DNA of 64,000 nucleotides, taken from positions 6,793,132 through 6,857,131 of the forward strand of contig CM055101.1 in assembly GCA_029204225.1 (NCBI GenBank), in the 5' to 3' direction. The position numbers and the translations under genes were made by a program. Source of the DNA: Diphasiastrum complanatum. Lineage: Eukaryota > Streptophyta > Lycopodiopsida > Lycopodiales > Lycopodiaceae. Under the pieces are notes generated by a model. It was not told where the DNA came from and ran no database searches. It saw nothing but the letters and a program-made list of their open reading frames with translations. Positions 12,642 to 24,897 of the stretch are shown piece after piece (position 1 is the first letter of the stretch; each line of letters opens with the position of its first letter).

Positions 12642-13394
12642 ACATTAAGCTTTGCATGCTAACAACTCTGATTGTATAAGAAACTGAGAGCTAAATCAAG
12701 CAAAAAAATAGTTTTGCACTTTTTCTAACCCTTCTCTGAAGTGTATTTGGATCAAATCGGACTAGAACTGAATTTTTAGACCTGAATTGAGGAAGTATAG
12801 AATTATGGAATTCCGCATGTGTGAAAATCAGAGTTTTTAAGTCCCTTTGTACTCCTTACTTATAGATCCAAAGATAGTAGTTATATAGCTTGATGGAAAG
12901 CATTTGATCTGTACTTTTCATAGAAATTAAAATCAAATCAATCTGATGTGTCTAGCCAGAGTTATAAGCTCTTAAAGAGGATAGGGATAGGTTCAAAATC
13001 CAAGTGACAGCATTTTGATTCGATTCAACTATACTTTGTTCTGAATCCATTGTTTTGAGCATCCAACACAAGAAACTGTAGATCAAGACTGAGTTTGAAG
13101 TATTTGAACACCCTTTGAACCTTCTGAGTGTCAATAGTGTTTTCTTTTGAAGCATTTCACACGTGCCAAAAGTAGAATTCAAACCAGCCAAAGTGTCTCA
13201 AACCACTTTTTGTGTCTGATCTAGAAAACTTGTCTTGTGGAATATTTGAGATTCATCTCAAATATAGTTGCAAGTGTTTTACATAGGAAGGTAGTTCAAC
13301 CTTGAAAATACCTATAGTGAAGAGAGTAGCAACTCTAATTCTGATAGGAACAAGCTCAAACATATCTCAATCCAATAACTAAGAAGTCTTCATT

Positions 13395-14561
13395 ATGATG
13401 GCACCTCAGGGAGGATATCTTCTAGAAGCCAGTGAAAGACTAAACGCTTCTAATTACTCAATTTGGAAGTTAAGAATGGAGTCTGTTTTGATTCTCCGGG
13501 ATGTTATGGATATTGTGCTTGGTGTTGAGGAGGAGCCTCAAGCACAGGTTGAAATTCCTAAATATAAAAAGAGATCTAGAATGGCTCTACATTTCATTAA
13601 GATGAATGTATCTAATGAAATTTTGAGAGAGATAGGTTCTTGCACTACAGCCAAAGAAGCTTGGGATGCACTAAAGACCATCTATGAAGCAAATAATACT
13701 TCTAGAATACTCACTCTTAGGAATCAGATTTTCCAAAGTTTCCAAAGAAGTGAAGAAAGTGCATCTAACTATGTTCTCAGAGTTAAAGATTTACATAGAG
13801 AGCTTTCATGTGTTGGTGTTACCATTAACCAAGTTGAGCTAGTTCAAGTCATACTGAATGGCTTGAGAGATGACTATGATAATCTTGTTCAGTCTTTTGC
13901 TATTAAGGAGGAGTTACCTAATCTAGAAAGTCTCCAAGGAATTCTTATTTCTGAAGAATCTAGACAAAGCTATAAATTCTCCAGGATGAACAAACTTGAA
14001 CATGGTGGAAGTGACAAAGCCCTCTTTGTTAAAGGCAAGCAGAAAGGAAGGAGTAAGAACCAATTCTCTCAAGCATACAACAAAGACAAAGCCAAAGATC
14101 GAGATCAAGATGGTGAAGAGGATGAAACATCTCATCCCTCTAACTCAAAAACCAAGAAGAAGAAAGTGAAGAGCTTCTTTTGTGGCAAAAAGGGGCACTA
14201 TGCCTCTAATTGCTTTAAGAAGAAAAACCAACTCAAGCAAGCTAATCTCTCCAAAGAGATTGAAGAAGATTATGTTGCAGGTGATGGTGAAGGATCACTT
14301 ATGGTGTCCAGTTTTACTTCATCACCTTTCAAGAAAGATGGAGCTTGGTACATAGACAGTGGGGCATCTTCACATATGTCCTATTCAAAGGAGTCATTTG
14401 ACTCAATCTTACCTTTCAAAGGACTCAAGAGATCTATTTACACAGCTAATGATCATGAGTGTCCAATAGAAGGAATTGGCAACATTCCATTCAAACTTGC
14501 TTCTTCAAAGTTCTTGCACTTTCTAATGTTCTTTTCATTCCAAAACTTACAAAGAACTTAA
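13395..14561 (+). CDS. Copia Gag plus start of protease (388 codons, then frameshift)
   Basis: The first ATG lies about 760 bp after the primer site. Gag features are LNASNYSIWKLRMESVL near residue 15, then a UBN2-type body (AKEAWDALKTIYEANNTSRI; LQGILISEESRQSYKF). A basic Lys/Arg stretch is followed by the zinc knuckle CGKKGHYASNC at about residue 263. The protease motif YIDSGASSHM begins near residue 317. Compared with the sister copy at 19598-22254, one A is missing at about 14507-14510, which moves the frame and ends this product early. Gag packages the element RNA. Confidence 0.9.
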   Translation: MMAPQGGYLLEASERLNASNYSIWKLRMESVLILRDVMDIVLGVEEEPQAQVEIPKYKKRSRMALHFIKMNVSNEILREIGSCTTAKEAWDALKTIYEANNTSRILTLRNQIFQSFQRSEESASNYVLRVKDLHRELSCVGVTINQVELVQVILNGLRDDYDNLVQSFAIKEELPNLESLQGILISEESRQSYKFSRMNKLEHGGSDKALFVKGKQKGRSKNQFSQAYNKDKAKDRDQDGEEDETSHPSNSKTKKKKVKSFFCGKKGHYASNCFKKKNQLKQANLSKEIEEDYVAGDGEGSLMVSSFTSSPFKKDGAWYIDSGASSHMSYSKESFDSILPFKGLKRSIYTANDHECPIEGIGNIPFKLASSKFLHFLMFFSFQNLQRT

Positions 14562-17373
14562 TTAGTGTGGAAAAGTTGCTTGATAATGGTTGTGATGTAA
14601 AGTTCAACTCCAATACTTGTTTTATCAAGAGAAAAGATGAGATCCTTGCTGATGGAACTAGATGTGGTGGAATTTTTAAGTTGAATTCTTATGAGAATGC
14701 AAACCTTTGTGAAGTTGTTTTGTTATCTAAGGAGGAGGTGTGGCATAGAAGGTTGGGACATCCTAACTTTACATCTATGTCTTCTATGGTTAAGAAGGAG
14801 AAGGCTATTGGTCTTCCAAAATCTCTTTCTAAAGATTTCAAGCCTTGTGAGGCTTGTGTCATTGCAAAGTCACACAGAAAGCCATATCAGATTTCTTTTA
14901 TAAAGACTACTTATCCATTGGAACTCATACATTCAGATGTACATTTTTCCTCTTCTAAAAGTATTGGTGGTGCAACATGTTTTGTCACCTTTATTGATGA
15001 CTTTACTAGATACACTTGGTTGTAGCTACTTTCTTCAAAGGCTATGGTTTTTTATCACTTCCTTATCTTCAAAGCTGATGTAGAAAAACAGTTTTCTTGC
15101 AAAGTTAAAGCTTTAAGATGCGATGGAGGAGGTGAATATATCTCCAACAAGTTTCATAGTTATTGTGAAGGTGAAGGAATAAAGAGAGAATTTTCTTGTG
15201 CCTATTCTCCATTCCAAAATGGAGTAGCTGAGAGGAAAAACAGATCTTTTATGTGAATGTGCTAAAGCGATTCGAGTAGCAGCTTCTTTGTCTATTGAAT
15301 ATTGGGGTGAAGCTATGAATTGTGCAAACTATTTGTGCAATAGATTATCTCACAATGCTCTTGCTGGAAAAACACCTTTTGAAGTCTTGTTTCAGAAAAA
15401 ACCTAAGGTAGATCACCTTAGAGTTTTTGGTTGCACTTGCTTTGTTAATATGCCCTTGAAAACAAGGAAAAAAGATGATTCTAATTCTGTTAAAGGGATC
15501 ATGGTTGGATATGCATCCAACAAGAAAGCTTACATGATCTATGTTCCCTCTACCTCAACTACAATTGAGAGTAGAGATGTGATATTCCATGAAGATCAAA
15601 AATACATTCTTGAGAAGGCCGAGTTCAAAGATTCTCACAAAGATACTCCAATCATCACCCTTGAAGATCATCATGGAGAGATGGGGTTGAGATTTGAGGA
15701 GGAGTCACCTCGAATTTTTTCACCAAGGAGATCTCAAAGAGAAAGATCCGAGCCTAGAAGTCTTACCTATGAAGATAGAGGAAAGCAAGTGGAAATCAAC
15801 TCCACTAATTGTGCCTATTTTATTTCTCATGAGGAGCCAAAGGATGTATATGATGCTATCAACTCAAAGGAATGGTACCTTGCCATGAAAGAAGAATATG
15901 ATGCTTTGATGGCCAATAATACATGGGAGCTTGTGGATCTTCCATCCAACAAGCATACCATTGGTTGCCAATGGGTTTTTCGAGTCAAGTATAATCAAGA
16001 TGGCACAATCAACAAGTACAAGGCTAGGCTTTGTGCTAAAGGCTTTGCTCAAGTATGTGGACTTGATTATGAGGAGACCTTTGTCCCAGTTGCAAAGATG
16101 GTGTCAATTAGAATCATAATTTCTCTTGCTTATTTTTTCAATTGGCAAATTCTTCAACTAGATATTTCTAATGCATTTCTAAATGGCTATCTAGAAGAAG
16201 AGAGCTATATGGATCAACTTATTGGGTTCATCCATGATGAGGGAGAAGTTTGCTTGCTCTTCAAAAGTTTATATGGATTAAAACAAGCCCCAAGGTCATG
16301 GTATTCTCGACTTAACACCTTTCTTGAGTCACTAGGATTTAATCTTAGTAACTATGATATTTCCTTATATGTCAAGTTTTTTAATAAAGATATTGCCATC
16401 CTTTGTATTTATGTTGATGATATCATTATGACAGGAAATTGTATCAAGTTAGTTGAGGAAACCAAGATTGCACTTGGAAAAGAGTTCAAGATGCAAGATC
16501 TTGGAAAAATTCACTATATTCTAGGACTAGAGATTGACTTTCTTAAAGATAAAGCTTTCATATGTCAATCTAAGTATGCCTTTCAATGTTAAAAAAGTTC
16601 AATATGTTGAATTGTAAGAGTATAGAAACACTTATGGAGCAAAATGTAAAGGACTCTAACAAAGGTGATGAAAGATCTTTCGAGGACATCACACTTTTTA
16701 GAAGTTTTATAGGCTCCTTAATTTGGCTCACAATAACCAGACCTGACATAAGCTTTAGTGTTCATAAGTTGAGCCAGGCTATGCAAAATCCTTCAGTTTA
16801 TCATTGGAAAAGGCCAAGAGAGTGTTTAGATATATATCTTCAACTTTTGATTCTGGTTTATTGTATAAAAGTGAAGATATTTCTATTATTGGTTATTCTG
16901 ACTCGGATTTTGCAAGTGATAGAGCAGATCAAAAATCTACAAGTGTTTATGTCATATATCTTGGAGGAAACTTGATATCTTGGCTTTTCAAAAAGCAAGA
17001 TATTGTATCACTCTCATCATGTGAAGTTGAGTACAAGGCGCTCACTACAACAACAAAGGAAGTGCTTTGGATCAAGAGGTTACTAGTGGAGCTAAAGATA
17101 ATTATGGAAGAAAATATACCTATGATCATGTGTGACAACATTTTAGCTCAAGCCCTTGCCAACAACCCAATATTCCATGCAAGGAACAAGCATATCGAAG
17201 TTGCACATCACTTCGTGAGAGAGAAGCTCATTGGAGGTGAAATCAAATTGGAGCACATCGACACATCATCTTGCATTGCAGATATGCTCACCAAACCTTT
17301 GAGCAAAAGTTCCTTCAACAAGCATAGAGCCAACCTTGGAGTTATAACAAGATCCATGTTCAAATCAATATAG
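14459..17373 (+). pseudogene. Copia pol (protease end, integrase, RT, RNase H), broken
   Basis: The domain order is intact: HRRLGHP (GAG-pre-integrase, about 14750), FIDDFTRYT and DGGGEYIS (integrase), KGFAQV...LDYEETF and IYVDDIIMTG (RT, about 16400), and SDSDFASD with CDNILAQALANN (RNase H). Breaks relative to related copies: TAG at 15023-15025 where the sister copy has a Tyr codon, an extra T near 15250, a missing T near 16580, and a missing base near 16813. Blocks of up to 434 codons (15288-16592) remain open between the breaks. Confidence 0.93.
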
Positions 17374-17390
17374 ATCATTTTTAGGAAGAG

Positions 17391-18185
17391 TGTTAAAATT
17401 GAAAAACAATCCATATTGATTTCTTGGCCTTGCTACAAATGTTGTACCATGCAAGTATGTAGCTCATTAATGTAAAATGCCGAGTTTGGCCTACATAGAA
17501 CTCGAGCTACGTGGTTATGTATTATCTAGTTTGATAAATGCAACTTGCATATAGTTTGTAGACATAGAATTAGGATGATTATGCTTCTAGAAACTCGTGG
17601 CAACTCACATGCATTAATTATAAGTGATCCATAGTGACATGCAAGGCATGCACAAAGTTTAATGGACACATGCATGATGATTTGGACATTTCTAGTTAGA
17701 ACTAGTGCACTTGTAAAAAGTTGGTAGAATTTCATGCATGACAAGTGTCAAATGTCACATAGACTCTAGATGTCACTTTAGATGTCATTTTGGAATGGAT
17801 AGATATGGTTCTACCTCGAGCTACCTCAATCTCCATAAATATGTGTAGCTCTCCACACAATCAATGATGAAGAACCAAAGCTTTGTAGCTATCTCATGTC
17901 ATTTTGGATCTAAACAAATATTGCTTGTTATCTCTCTAGCTCTCTCTCTCTAACTCATGTTGAGGCTAATGCTCATACATTGAGATCTTGTATTTTTATT
18001 CATTCTTTGATCATTGCTATTATATTCTATTGATTAGCATGCTAGATTGTGGAATAGCCATTTCTTTTGAACTAGATTTTGTTAATCAATCTAGAATCAA
18101 GTTATAGTGCCAATCACAAAGCTTAATTAAGATTAGTTACTCTTGTGGACATTCTCCACACGTGTGAATTCTGGAAATTTTGTCA
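17391..18185 (+). repeat. 3' LTR of the full-length copia element
   Basis: Preceded by the purine tract AGGAAGAG (17383-17390). It ends in ATTTTGTCA, followed by the target duplicate AATTG at 18186-18190. Transitions account for most differences from the 5' LTR, as expected for methylated plant repeats. Confidence 0.97.
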
Positions 18186-19597
18186 AATTGTTCGATGTAT
18201 TCACGACTGTGCAGACAACTAATTAATTGCATTCGCTAACTATTCGTTTCTAGACAGAAATTCTCAACAACTAAAGCCCAACTTAATGGTTAAAGAACAC
18301 GAAGAGTTTTAGAACACGTTAGAAACTTATGTCAATGCCAATCAGGAAAACAGATCAGAGACTCAATTCTTCAGACAAGGACTGTCATCTCATATGTATA
18401 CATACAGCTTAATTCAATGATCGTGCTAGACTGTACCAAAGATAGTCGTTATTCAAGTGCCGAAAAGAAAGTATTCGTGACAGACGAATAAGATGATTTT
18501 AAAGACAGTTCTTTAGAGCATGCTTTACGAAAACACAGAAACGACTTTAATGCACTAGAGTGTCTGTCTGATCAGAGAGTAATTCATGAAATGTGTTAGA
18601 GATTATTAGCAGACTAAAAATCACTCACACTCAACAGTGCGGAGAATAGAGATAAGAGATAATAACTCATAGAACTCTATTCACTTCTTCAATCTCTTAC
18701 ATAAGCATAAACTCTTCTCTCTCGATGATCGAGACTGAAGTGTGACACACCTCTAAAACAACAGGTGCGTCGCTCCCGCGAAAGGGTCTAGTTAAGAATT
18801 AGACTGAAAATACGTTCAACTATACCATAGGAGATATACTTAACTATAAGTTGAAGTTACTCTAGTTTATCATGTCTTTTCGTATCTAGTCATTTCGTAT
18901 GGACGACCTAGTAAAGATTATCCAAGACAATGTCTTTTCCTTTTAAAGGTCTTGTCCTTAATTACAAGGCAAGTACTTAGGAGATATATTCTCAAAAAAT
19001 GACTTAGGCCTCTTCATGATTTATAATTAACTAGCTCATATCTTCATTTTTGAGTATATCATGCCATGTTTATGTTGATATTCAATATTTAACATTTTGG
19101 TGGCATCACATATCCCCTTCCTCAAATGTGAAACGTCCTCGTGAACATATCATTTTCATTTTGAGGATTATTCAAGAAACAGTCTTGTTCGTCATATTTT
19201 TGTTGAGGCGAAAAGATATTTCTTCGTGTATTTTGTCCTTTAGATATTTCTTCGTCTTAGAGAATATGTGTCTTGCTGTTTCTGTAATTAAATAGGTTGT
19301 TTTGAGTCGAATTGCTGATGAAAACTGGAATCAAACTTCAAAACATCTTTAAGCTTCAAAAATTCAGCATCCGATAGAAACATCACCACGACAAAGGCAC
19401 GAATGAATATTCATGAATGATTCAGTTCTTCATATAACTTCTGAGCAAGTTCCAAGTTCTGTTGAGCTTCGATCAAGAGCGAATCTTCTTTTGATTTTGT
19501 ATAGCAGCCAACTGGTAAGTTGCCGAATTCTTCTAACTTAACCGGGAGTAAGGTTCCATCAAACAGCTCCTGGGTTAACTTGGTATCTTCGTCTCTG
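18186..19597. other. Older repeat sequence into which the copia element inserted
   Basis: 11500-11834 and 18186 onward were contiguous before insertion. No complete gene is visible. The left part contains TCGTTCCCACAGAAGAC, a type of sequence common in untranslated parts of plant LTR elements. On the minus strand 19600-19411 reads open for about 63 codons (ELFDGTLLPVKLEEFG and LPVGCYTKSKEDSLL, ending at a TGA at 19411). This looks coding, but I cannot assign it to a family. Confidence 0.4.
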
Positions 19598-19623
19598 TTG
19601 CAAGTGATGGAGAAGGATCACTT

Positions 19624-22250
19624 ATGGTGTCTAGTTTTACTTCATCACCTTTCAAGAAAGATGGAGCTTGGTACATAGACAGTGGAGCCTCTTCACATAT
19701 GTGCTGTTCAAAGGAGTCATTTGACTCAATCTTACCTTTCAAAGGACTCAAGAGATCTATTTACACAGCTAATGATCATGAGTGTCCAATAGAAGGAATT
19801 GGCAACATTCCATTGAAACTTGCTTCTTCAAAAGTTCTTGCACTTTCTAATGTTCTTTTCATTCCAAAACTTACAAAGAACTTAATTAGTGTGGGAAAGT
19901 TGCTTGATAATGGTTGTGATGTAAAGTTCAACTCCAATACTTGTTTTATCAAGAGAAAAGATGAGATCCTTGCTGATGGAACTAGATGTGGTGGAATTTT
20001 TAAGTTGAATTCTTATGAGAATGCAAACCTTTGTAAAGTTGCTTTGTTATCTAAGGAGGAGTTGTGGCATAGAAGGTTGGGACATCCTAACTTTACATCT
20101 ATGTCTTCTATGGTTAGGAAGGACTTCAGGCTATTGGTCTTCCAAAATCTCTTTCTAAAGATTTCAAGCCTTGTGAGGCTTGTGCCATTGCAAAGTCACA
20201 CAGAAAGCCATATCAGAAGTCTTTTATAAAGACTACTTATCCATTGGAACTCATACATTCAGATGTACATTTTTCCTCTTCTAAAAATATTGGTGGTGCA
20301 ACATGTTTTGTCACCTTTATTGATGACTTTACTAGATACACTTGGTTGTATCTACTTTCTTCAAAGGCTATGATTTTTTATCACTTCCTTATCTTCAAAG
20401 CTTATGTAGAAAAACAGTTTTCTTGCAAAGTTAAAGCTTTAAGATGCGATGGAGGAGGTGAATATATCTCCAACAAGTTTCATAATTATTGTGAAGGTGA
20501 AGGAATAAAGAGAGAATTTTCTTGTGCCTATTCTCCATCCCAAAATGGAATAGCTGAGAGGAAAAACAGATCTTTATGTGAATGTGCTAAAGCAATTCAA
20601 GTAGCAGCTTCTTTGCCTATTGAATATTGGGGTGAAGCTATAAATTGTGCAAACTATTTGTGCAATAGATTACCTCACAATGCTCTTGCTAGAAAAACAT
20701 CTTTTAAAGTCTTGTTTCAGAAAAAAAAAAAAAAAAAAAAAAACCTAAGGTAGATCATTTTAGAGTTTTTGGTTGTACTTGCTTTGTTAATATGCCCTTG
20801 GAAACAAGGAAAAGAGATGATCCTAATTTTGTTAAAGGGATCATGGTTGGATATGCATCCAACAAGAAAGCTTACAGGATCTATGTTCCCTCTACCTCAA
20901 CTACAATTGAGAGTAGAGATGTGATATTCCATGAAGATCAAAAATACATTCTTGAGAAGGCCGAGTTCAAAGATTCTTACAAAGATACTCCAATCATCAC
21001 CCTTGAAGATCATAATGGAGAGATGGGGTTGAGATTTGAGGAGGAGTCACCTCGAATTTTTTTCACCAAGGAGATCTCAAAGAGAAAGATCCGAGCCTAG
21101 AAGGCTTACCTATGAAGATAGAGGAAAGCAAGTGGAAATCAACTCTACTAATTGTGCCTATTTTATTTCTCATGAGGAGCCAAAGGATGTATATGATGCT
21201 ATCAACTCAAAGGAATGGTACCTTGCCATGAAGGAAGAATATGATGCTTTGATGGCCAATAATACATGGGAGCTTGTGGATCTTCCATCCAACAAGCATA
21301 CCATTGGTTGCCAATGGGTTTTTCGAATCAAGTATAATCAAGATGGCACAATCAACAAGTACAAGGCTAGGCTTTGTGCTAAAGGCTTTGCTCAAGTATA
21401 TGGACTTGATTATGAGGAGACCTTTGTCCCAGTTGCAAAGATGGTGTCAATTAGAATCATAATTTCTCTTGCTTATTTTTTCAATTGGCAAATTCTTCAA
21501 CTAGATGTTTCTAATGCATTTCTAAATGGCTATCTAGAAGAAGAGAGCTATATGGATCAACCTATTGGGTTCATCCATGATGAGGGAGAAGTTTGCTTGC
21601 TCTTCAAAAGTTTATATGGATTAAAGCAAGCCCCAAGGTCATGGTATTCTCGACTTAACACCTTTCTTGAGTCACTAGGATTTAATCTTAGTAACTATGA
21701 TCTTTCCTTATATGTCAAGTTTTTTAATAAAGATATTGCCATCCTTCGTATTTATGTTGATGATATCATTATGACAGGAAGTTGTATCAAGTTAGTTGAG
21801 GAAACCAAGATTGCACTTGGAAAAGAGTTCAAGATGCAAGATCTTGGAAAAATTCACTATATTCTAGGACTAGAGATTGACTTTCTTAAAGATAAAGCTT
21901 TCATATGTCAATCTAAGTATGCCTCTCAATGTTAAAAAAGTTCAATATGTTGAATTGTAAGAGTATAGAAACACCTACGGAGCAAAATGTAAAGGACTCT
22001 AACAAAGGTGATGAAAGATCTTTCGAGGACATCACACTTTTTAGAAGTTTTATAGGCTCCTTAATTTGGCTCACAATAACTAGACCTGACATAAGCTTTA
22101 GTGTTCATAAGTTGAGCCAGGCTATGCAAAATCCTTCAGTTTATCATTGGAAAATGATAAACTGAAGGATTTATCAGAGAGTGTTTAGATATATATCTTC
22201 AACTTTTGATTCTGGTTTATTGTATAAAAGTGAAGATCTTTCTATTATTG
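19624..22250 (+). pseudogene. Copia pol fragment with poly-A expansion and fold-back duplication
   Basis: Protease (YIDSGASSHM), integrase, RT (IYVDDIIMTG at about 21760) and the first part of RNase H can be followed. Frame breaks are a few extra bases near 20124, a run of 23 A at 20721-20743 where the full copy has only 6, an extra T near 21058, the same missing base near 21922 as in the full-length copy, and a 20-bp inverted duplication at 22129-22172. Longest open blocks are 201, 169 and 299 codons. The gene is not functional. Confidence 0.92.
22129..22172. repeat. Perfect 20-bp inverted repeat with 4-bp spacer inside copia pol
   Basis: AAATCCTTCAGTTTATCATT at 22129-22148 is followed by GGAA and then its exact reverse complement at 22153-22172. 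The full-length copy has only the left arm and continues GGAAAAGGCCAAGAG. The right arm replaces the sequence for GGCCA there, so it was newly created in this copy. Confidence 0.95.
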
Positions 22251-22254
22251 GTTA

Positions 22255-24897
22255 CATATTTGCCATGTACCAATATTTGATTTTGTTTCTGAAAGGCTGT
22301 TCTTGCTCTGATTGAAACACTCTTTTGGATGTTCTCAGCAAAGCACCTAGATGCCCCTCTTATAGAGAGATTCATGCATATATTTCCATACTTTCACCAT
22401 GTTGCATCTAGCTTTATTGCCCTGCCACTTATCATCAAAGTCAAATAAACTAGTGAATGAGATTACAAATTTGATTCCGGTTAGCCACTGTATCACAACT
22501 AGCGCCGAACTCCAGAAAAATCATATCGCTTGCTTGATTTCATGGATATGAGTACCAATAGCAGTTTTCTTGGAAAGTAGCAGCATCTTTCCATATAACC
22601 CAAATGATATCAAAACGGGGTGAAAGGGTCACAGCTATCCTTTCCCTGCAACTCATTCATCGTCTTAGCCTGTTGTGAGGTGAAAAGGTTTTGCAAGAAA
22701 TCTGGAGATCAGCTGCTCGGCAAGAACAAGTTGCACGGGTTGAGGGTCAAAAATGGAAGATTCAGATGCACATCAATGGAGATAACAATGTCATTTGTGA
22801 TGTCATGATGCACCATTTGACATCCTTTCGACTTCACAGGTTGTTTCTGCATCAAAGTTTCTCTCAACGGGTCAGACAAAGACTGAATGTCATTCATTCC
22901 TGGATCCTAGAAGGTTGAACCAGGCAAGAGGCCATGTCATCCCTGGGTGAACAAGCTACATGGAAAGAGTCTCTAATGTGAAATTTTTGGAGTCAATGAA
23001 TCAGGATTGCACCAGAAGATCCATCGCTGCAGCAATAGAGAAAATGCTTAACTTTTAACTACAAAAGTCAACACCTATCTGTCCTCGATTTCGTCCTCTT
23101 TTTATGGAAAACTGGCCCAATGTCCCATCAATATATATAATTCACAAATATCTCAACTATGCGAGATTTTCACCAATCTTTTAAGAGTAGATATCAAACT
23201 AGCTCACTAAACTCCAACAAGTAGCGACTCAAGCTTCTCCTTATTAGAAGCTTACTACATACTCGTGCAAGTAATAGTCCGTTGTTCACAAAGTGATTTC
23301 ATCAACCCGTCTATGAATCGAATTTCTGCCTACATTTATGCATCATCCAGGCTGAATGGAGCAAATATAGGAATCTCCCAGCAGATTACGATCTATGCAT
23401 TCATCAGTCACCATGCAAGAACAACCACACTATATCCTGCTGCCTTGTTGATCAAGCACTGCATCACAATTAAGTGTCATATCGATTAAGGATAGCAAAT
23501 ATCAAGCAAACAGTATATGCTCCACCTTTCCTGAATCCTGTTCTGTCATGGCCTAAGACTGTCGAACTAAAAATATTTCAGGCATAACCCTGATTCTATC
23601 ACACTAAATCCAGTTAGAAGAATAATTTGATGCTTTCGTGCTATATCTATTCCCGGTGGAACATACTATGATCATGGCTTTCCTGACGACAACGTTGCTT
23701 GCGGTCATTTAAATAAACACTCCTAGTCTCTTGCACACTCCCACACTAGTACATAATCACAAAATCAGTCTATGATAGAAGTGTACATCTACAATTTTGT
23801 GACTCAGTTGTGTTTACAAAAGTAAGGAACATAATGACAAGCTCAATCAGCTTCCATGAGAGAAAATTTCTCTCACAAGGGAGGCTACCTTCATATGAGT
23901 AAGAGTAGATAAAGAAAAACTGGAAGCATACCAATTTAGAAAAATTGTAATGTGTGACATGGTTTAGTAAGCCTTATTGTTAAGTTACGTCACATGATAA
24001 AAGTCACATGTTCCAAGAATGTAATGCAATGGCAGAAAAAGAAACTGAATCCCACTTCGTGTAGGATAGTAAATTCAGAACTTCAAAGTTTAAAACTTCG
24101 CAGAAAATCTGCTCCTTGAACATTTACATGGCAAGTTCTATATCCATGTTCTTTAATAGCTAAAATTTGTAATCTTCAATTTGATTTTGAAGTGCCAGTC
24201 CAACTTTAGATGAATATGACCACATGCCTGAGTTGCAAAGAAAGATTTAAAGCGACTTGAGAGAGAGAGAGAGAGATTACAAAGTTCCAAGTCAAAACAA
24301 GGTGATCTGAAATATCACAATACGCTTTGCCGTGTGGGCTCAAGATACATTCAAATGGTTGAAAAATGAACAAACAATGATTGCAATCTAAAAATAAAAT
24401 AAAATGGAAACCTATTATAATGTCAAAGTCATCAAAGAATGACAGCTCATCTTTTAGCAATCATCAAAATAGCTTCCTGCTCACGCAGGAAAGCTAAAAA
24501 TTCATACTTATTCTTCATTCGAGTAAAGTATACGAACACATGTATAGATGCCTCAAGGGCAATCAGAGGATGCAAACTTTACATACATAAACTAATCAAT
24601 ATGTTACCATAAAAACAGCCTTGGACTGTTCTAAACACTGTAGGCTATCCAAATAGGAGGAAACTACACACTCATGTCATGGCTTGAATGAGGATGGATC
24701 CCTCAAAATATAAATGTTCATGGCAACTAACTACCACTATATGTTCTAAATCTACCTTCCCCCAGCAAAGGGTAGCAGAAATTCCTATGACATAATAGTA
24801 TTACAAAGTACAAATGCTACAAACTTAGATATACAAAAACTGTTCACCAAAGAATGTGAATCTTATGTAAGGTTTTGTGAGCAATAAAATCTAAAAC
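22255..24897. other. Intergenic region between the copia fragment and the BIM1-like gene
   Basis: I see no recognisable gene here. A minus-strand frame at 22709-22897 (62 codons) looks mildly coding but has no family signature. A short GA run occurs at about 24260-24275. The part closest to 24897 should hold the 3' untranslated region of the minus-strand gene, but I found no clear polyadenylation hexamer. Confidence 0.5.

Larger units (their letters stand above)
11835..18185 (+). mobile_element. Full-length Ty1/copia retrotransposon
   Basis: Both LTRs (11835-12628 and 17391-18185) start with TGTTAAAATTG and end with TTTTGTCA. A 5-bp target duplication AATTG flanks the element (11830-11834 and 18186-18190). 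A TGGTATCAGAGCC primer-binding site abuts the 5' LTR and a purine tract precedes the 3' LTR. Total length is 6351 bp. I count about 30 differences between the LTRs (around 4%), so insertion was not very recent. Gag-pol is broken at several places, so this copy is not autonomous. Confidence 0.97.
19598..22254 (+). mobile_element. LTR-less internal fragment of the same copia family
   Basis: It begins within the gag/protease junction (GGATCACTTATGGTGTC, equivalent to about 14276 of the full element) and ends in RNase H at TCTATTATTGGTTA (equivalent to 16895). It is nearly identical to the full-length copy. The left junction shares GTTGCA with the flanking sequence, and no LTRs are present. An origin as a truncated copy or by recombination is likely. 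Confidence 0.93.

Noticed and set aside
22709-22897. Possible conserved exon on the minus strand
   Set aside because: Only 62 codons, no splice context that could be followed and no recognisable motif.
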